From Janthinobacterium psychrotolerans (lineage in GTDB: Bacteria > Pseudomonadota > Gammaproteobacteria > Burkholderiales > Burkholderiaceae_D), in NCBI RefSeq assembly GCF_001677885.1, contig NZ_LOCQ01000062.1, forward strand, positions 310,001-374,000: 64,000 nucleotides of DNA. Reading direction: 5' to 3'. The stretch's first letter is position 1. Each line of letters opens with the position of its first letter. Made by a program: the position numbers and the translations under genes. The notes beneath the pieces were generated by a model. It saw only the letters and a program-made list of their open reading frames with translations, had not been told where the DNA came from and did not search any database. Positions 61,572-64,000 of this stretch are shown here, in pieces.

Positions 61572-62753
61572 ATGAAAGCAATCTTCCCGGAGCATGACGA
61601 CAGTTTTGCCGGCCAGGTGATGCTGCCGCCGCAATCGCTCAAGGCACGCAAGGGCCGTGGCGCCGTCTCCAACCTGCAGGGCCGCTACGAAATACAAGGG
61701 CGCGCAGGCTTCGATGACGGCTGGAGCTTGCCCCCGGACGATGCCGACGAGGCCGCCGCGCCGTGGAAAACCCAGGTCAGCGACGAGCAGGCGCGCACCA
61801 TCCTGTCGCGCAACACCTCGCCCGACCTGCCGTTCGGTGTCTCGCTCAACCCGTATCGCGGTTGCGAGCACGGCTGCATCTACTGCTTTGCGCGCCCCAC
61901 CCACAGCTACCTGGGCCTGTCGCCGGGATTCGATTTTGAAAGCCGCATCTTCGCCAAGGTCAACGCGCCCGAACTGCTGCGCCGCGAGCTGGCCAAGGCC
62001 TCGTACGTGCCCGAGCCGATCGCGCTGGGCGTCAACACCGATGCCTACCAGCCCTGCGAGCGCGAGCGCCAGCTGACGCGCCGCGTGCTCGAAGTGCTGC
62101 ACGAATGCGACCATCCGGTGGGGCTGATCACCAAGTCCTCGCTGATCGAGCGCGATATCGACCTGCTCGCGCCGATGGCGGCGCGCCGTCTGGCGTCGGT
62201 GGCGATCACTCTCACCACCCTCGACCCGGCCATTTCGCGCACCCTGGAGCCGCGCGCGGCCGCCCCGGCGCGGCGCTTGCGCACCATCCGCACCTTGACC
62301 GACGCCGGCATTCCGGTCGGCGTCAGCATCGCGCCCATCATCCCGTTCGTGACGGAACCGGAGATCGAACAGTTATTGGAAGCGGTGCGCGACGCCGGCG
62401 CCATCAACGCCCATTACGTGGTGCTGCGCCTGCCGTGGGAAGTCAACCCCCTGTTCCAGCAGTGGCTCGAAGCCCATTTCCCGGAACGCGCCCAGCGCGT
62501 GATGAACCGCGTGCGCGAAATGCGCGGCGGCAAGGACTACGACAGCAGTTTTGGCGCGCGCATGCATGGCGAAGGCGTGTGGGCCGACCTGATACGCCAG
62601 CGTTTTGAAAAAGCCGTGCACCGCCTGGGCCTGCACGGCAAGGGCGGGCGCTTCAAGCAGCTCGACGGCAGCCAGTTCCGCCGCCCGCTGGTAGTGCCGG
62701 CTACGGGGTTCAAGGGCAAGGCTGGCAATGCGGGGCAGCTCGATCTGTTTTAG
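61572..62753 (+). CDS. PA0069-family radical SAM protein (SplB-like), SOS-regulated candidate
   Basis: A 393 aa radical SAM enzyme. The cluster motif is R-G-C-E-H-G-C-I-Y-C-F-A-R-P (C-x3-C-x2-C), about residues 95-108, in a context like spore photoproduct lyase (SPL). Preceding GRGAVSNLQGRYE is typical of the PA0069 family, and SVAITLTTLDPAISRTLEPRA and VLRLPWEVNPLFQQWLEAHFP follow. The start is either ATG 61572 (GGGG just upstream) or ATG 61560; the box upstream leaves a short leader. The P. aeruginosa homologue PA0069 is reported as LexA-controlled, which agrees with the box here. The substrate is unknown; a role in DNA damage response is likely. Confidence 0.9.
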   Translation: MKAIFPEHDDSFAGQVMLPPQSLKARKGRGAVSNLQGRYEIQGRAGFDDGWSLPPDDADEAAAPWKTQVSDEQARTILSRNTSPDLPFGVSLNPYRGCEHGCIYCFARPTHSYLGLSPGFDFESRIFAKVNAPELLRRELAKASYVPEPIALGVNTDAYQPCERERQLTRRVLEVLHECDHPVGLITKSSLIERDIDLLAPMAARRLASVAITLTTLDPAISRTLEPRAAAPARRLRTIRTLTDAGIPVGVSIAPIIPFVTEPEIEQLLEAVRDAGAINAHYVVLRLPWEVNPLFQQWLEAHFPERAQRVMNRVREMRGGKDYDSSFGARMHGEGVWADLIRQRFEKAVHRLGLHGKGGRFKQLDGSQFRRPLVVPATGFKGKAGNAGQLDLF

Positions 62754-62755
62754 CT

Positions 62756-62980
62756 GGCATCAATGGCCGGGCGCCTGCCCTGGCCGCACAGCCCGGTCGC
62801 CAAAGGTTTTTCGCCAGTCCCTGGGGCTGACCTGGAAACGCTACTTGCAGTGCGGGCGCAGCAAGGCGGAGTCTGGAAGCCGGCCAGGCCGGGGATGCGC
62901 TCGATCGACAAGGAGGTTGTTTCCAGCAGCTCGCGCGTGCGCTGCTGCCGTTCGTTGACGAGCCAGTGGACCAGGGTCAT
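62756..62980 (-). pseudogene. remnant of a GlxA/AraC-type regulator (C-terminal HTH fragment)
   Basis: On the minus strand the segment LVHWLVNERQQRTRELLETTSLSIERIPGLAGFQT matches the GlxA-type AraC helix-turn-helix. After it the coding frame breaks: SALLRPHCK continues in a second frame and RFQVSPRDWRKTF in a third. Together these reproduce the rest of the domain, so two frameshifts have occurred. No amidase-like N-terminal domain is found upstream. It is a decayed gene, and with the following gap explains the lack of genes at 62754-63149. Confidence 0.75.
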
Positions 62981-63043
62981 GCCGCGCCGCCAGGCCGGCG
63001 TGCATCGCGGAGCTGCTTATACATGAGCACCAACACTTACTGC

Positions 63044-63101
63044 TGATATAATACCTACAATGACGTAATATAACGATACTATAACGATACTTAGCGACAC
63101 T
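63044..63101 (+). promoter_or_regulatory. extended -10 promoter and tandem 11-bp repeats before the hybrid kinase
   Basis: TGATATAAT at 63044-63052 is an extended -10 box. Just downstream ATAACGATACT is repeated in tandem (63070-63080 and 63081-63091), with a degenerate third unit TAGCGACACT (63092-63101). The repeats are helically phased at 11 nt and may be a regulator binding array or a leader feature. Confidence 0.5.
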
Positions 63102-63149
63102 CAGCTCTGCTGGTGCTTCCGCCATCATTCCGCACCGCAAGCCCAGCCC

Positions 63150-64000
63150 ATGCGCTCCCTTTTCGACTACGAGATCATCGAACAGCTCCATAGCGGACCC
63201 CGTTCACTGGTCTGCCGCGCCAGCACGCCTGATGGCACGGCGCTGATCGTCAAGATTCCCAACCAGCCATTTCCCTCGTTCCAGCAACTGGCCAGCTTCA
63301 AGCGCGGGTATGCCTGCGCGCGCCTGTGCCGCCACCCCGGCGTCGTGCATCCGCTGGCGCTGGAACTGCATGGCGGGCGCTGGACCATGCTCCAGGAAGA
63401 CAGCGGCGCCCTGTCGCTGGACCGGGTGCTGCGCGCACGGCTGGCAGACCGCCAGGCATGGTCGCAACCGGCGCTGGCGCTGGACGATTTGTTCGACATC
63501 GCGCTGCAATTGTGCGCGGCGCTCGAGGCGGTCCATCTGCAGGGCCTGATCCACAAGGATATCAATCCCTCGAACTTGTTGTGGCATGGCGAACGGCGGC
63601 AGCTGCAGCTGATTGATTTCGGCATCGCCAGCGAACTGGCGTCGCCAGACCCTGGCGGCGCCGGCGCTCAGCAGCTGGAAGGCACGCTGCGCTACATGGC
63701 GCCGGAACAGACCGGGCGCATGAACCGCCGCGTCGATCACCGCGCCGATTTCTACGCGCTGGGCGCCACCTTGTACGAGCTATTAACCGGCCAGGCGCCG
63801 TTCGAGGCGCGCGACGAGATGGAACTCGTGCACTGCCATATTGCGCGCAGCCCGGACTGGTCGCATCCGGCGCTGGCCAGGCTGCCCGGCCAGCTGCTGC
63901 CCATCATCCAGCGCCTGCTGGAAAAAAATCCGGAGCAGCGCTACCAGAGCCTGCAGGGCCTGCGCAACGACCTGGCGGCGTGCCGCGCGCCGCTGGCGGC
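63150..64000 (+). CDS. hybrid Ser/Thr protein kinase, N-terminal kinase domain, 3' truncated by the window edge
   Basis: The 283 visible codons form a Ser/Thr kinase domain starting SLFDYEIIEQLHSGPRSLVCRA (a degenerate Gly-rich loop). It contains a V-K-I-P lysine, catalytic loop LIHKDINPSNLLW, DFG in LIDFGIA and GTLRYMAPEQTGRMNR. The HKD and MAPEQTGRMNR patterns are typical of very large proteins that follow the kinase with an AAA-type ATPase, TPR region, GAF domain and histidine kinase. It differs from type VI PpkA. ATG at 63150 is the first plausible start. Confidence 0.87.
   Translation, partial: MRSLFDYEIIEQLHSGPRSLVCRASTPDGTALIVKIPNQPFPSFQQLASFKRGYACARLCRHPGVVHPLALELHGGRWTMLQEDSGALSLDRVLRARLADRQAWSQPALALDDLFDIALQLCAALEAVHLQGLIHKDINPSNLLWHGERRQLQLIDFGIASELASPDPGGAGAQQLEGTLRYMAPEQTGRMNRRVDHRADFYALGATLYELLTGQAPFEARDEMELVHCHIARSPDWSHPALARLPGQLLPIIQRLLEKNPEQRYQSLQGLRNDLAACRAPLA

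Noticed and set aside
63150-64000. Type VI regulatory kinase PpkA
   Set aside because: It is 5.5 kb away from tssA, has the MAPEQTGRMNR pattern of giant hybrid kinases and is not next to pppA or fha.

Overview
The window comes from a GC-rich betaproteobacterial chromosome, most likely Oxalobacteraceae (Janthinobacterium, Duganella or Massilia type). The main reason is the gene order ispG-hisS-yfgM-bamB-der-hfq-hflX-hflK-hflC-hisZ-purA, which is a conserved betaproteobacterial housekeeping block. Codon use, Rho-independent terminators and neighbouring families fit the same group. No prophage, insertion sequence, CRISPR array or replication origin was recognised.

Layout. 1-13041: housekeeping block (isoprenoid synthesis, His-tRNA charging, outer-membrane assembly, ribosome GTPases, Hfq, the HflKC membrane complex, histidine and purine synthesis). 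13111-16356: small accessory genes, including a tightly overlapped GNAT / WD40-like / NIPSNAP operon, a proline-rich membrane protein and a flavin reductase. 16378-20741: a LysR regulator divergent from porin, periplasmic binding protein and MFS symporter genes, probably an organic-acid uptake module. 20742-23802: a visibly AT-richer stretch with a coiled-coil secreted protein, a Sel1-repeat protein and a highly structured non-coding element that resembles an IscB-type omega RNA (HEARO) without an iscB gene. 23965-30673: sugar-acid isomerase, AraC regulator, two exported proteins, uvrB and an aminotransferase.

30752-37312: three identical tRNA-Asn genes, each with its own near-consensus promoter and terminator, separate a Dabb-domain gene and a transporter group (nhaA, a BCCT carrier, gtrA, an NCS2 purine permease). 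The nhaA gene has a leader of about 260 nt with mutually exclusive hairpins. 37316-40423: hydrolases and two unrecognised proteins.

40540-57616: a type VI secretion locus in three transcription units: (M15 peptidase), tssM-tagF-OmpA protein on the plus strand; tssJ-tssK-tssL on the minus strand; and TPR lipoprotein-tssB-tssC-hcp-tssE-tssH-tssA on the plus strand. The baseplate genes tssF and tssG and the spike gene vgrG are absent from the locus; tssE overlaps tssH directly where tssF/tssG often sit. 57638-64000: a periplasmic binding protein, a Blc lipocalin, a chemoreceptor with a CheR/CheB docking tail, a DTW-domain tRNA modification enzyme, a radical SAM gene behind a perfect LexA-box core, a decayed GlxA-type regulator fragment, and the kinase domain of a large hybrid Ser/Thr kinase that runs off the window.
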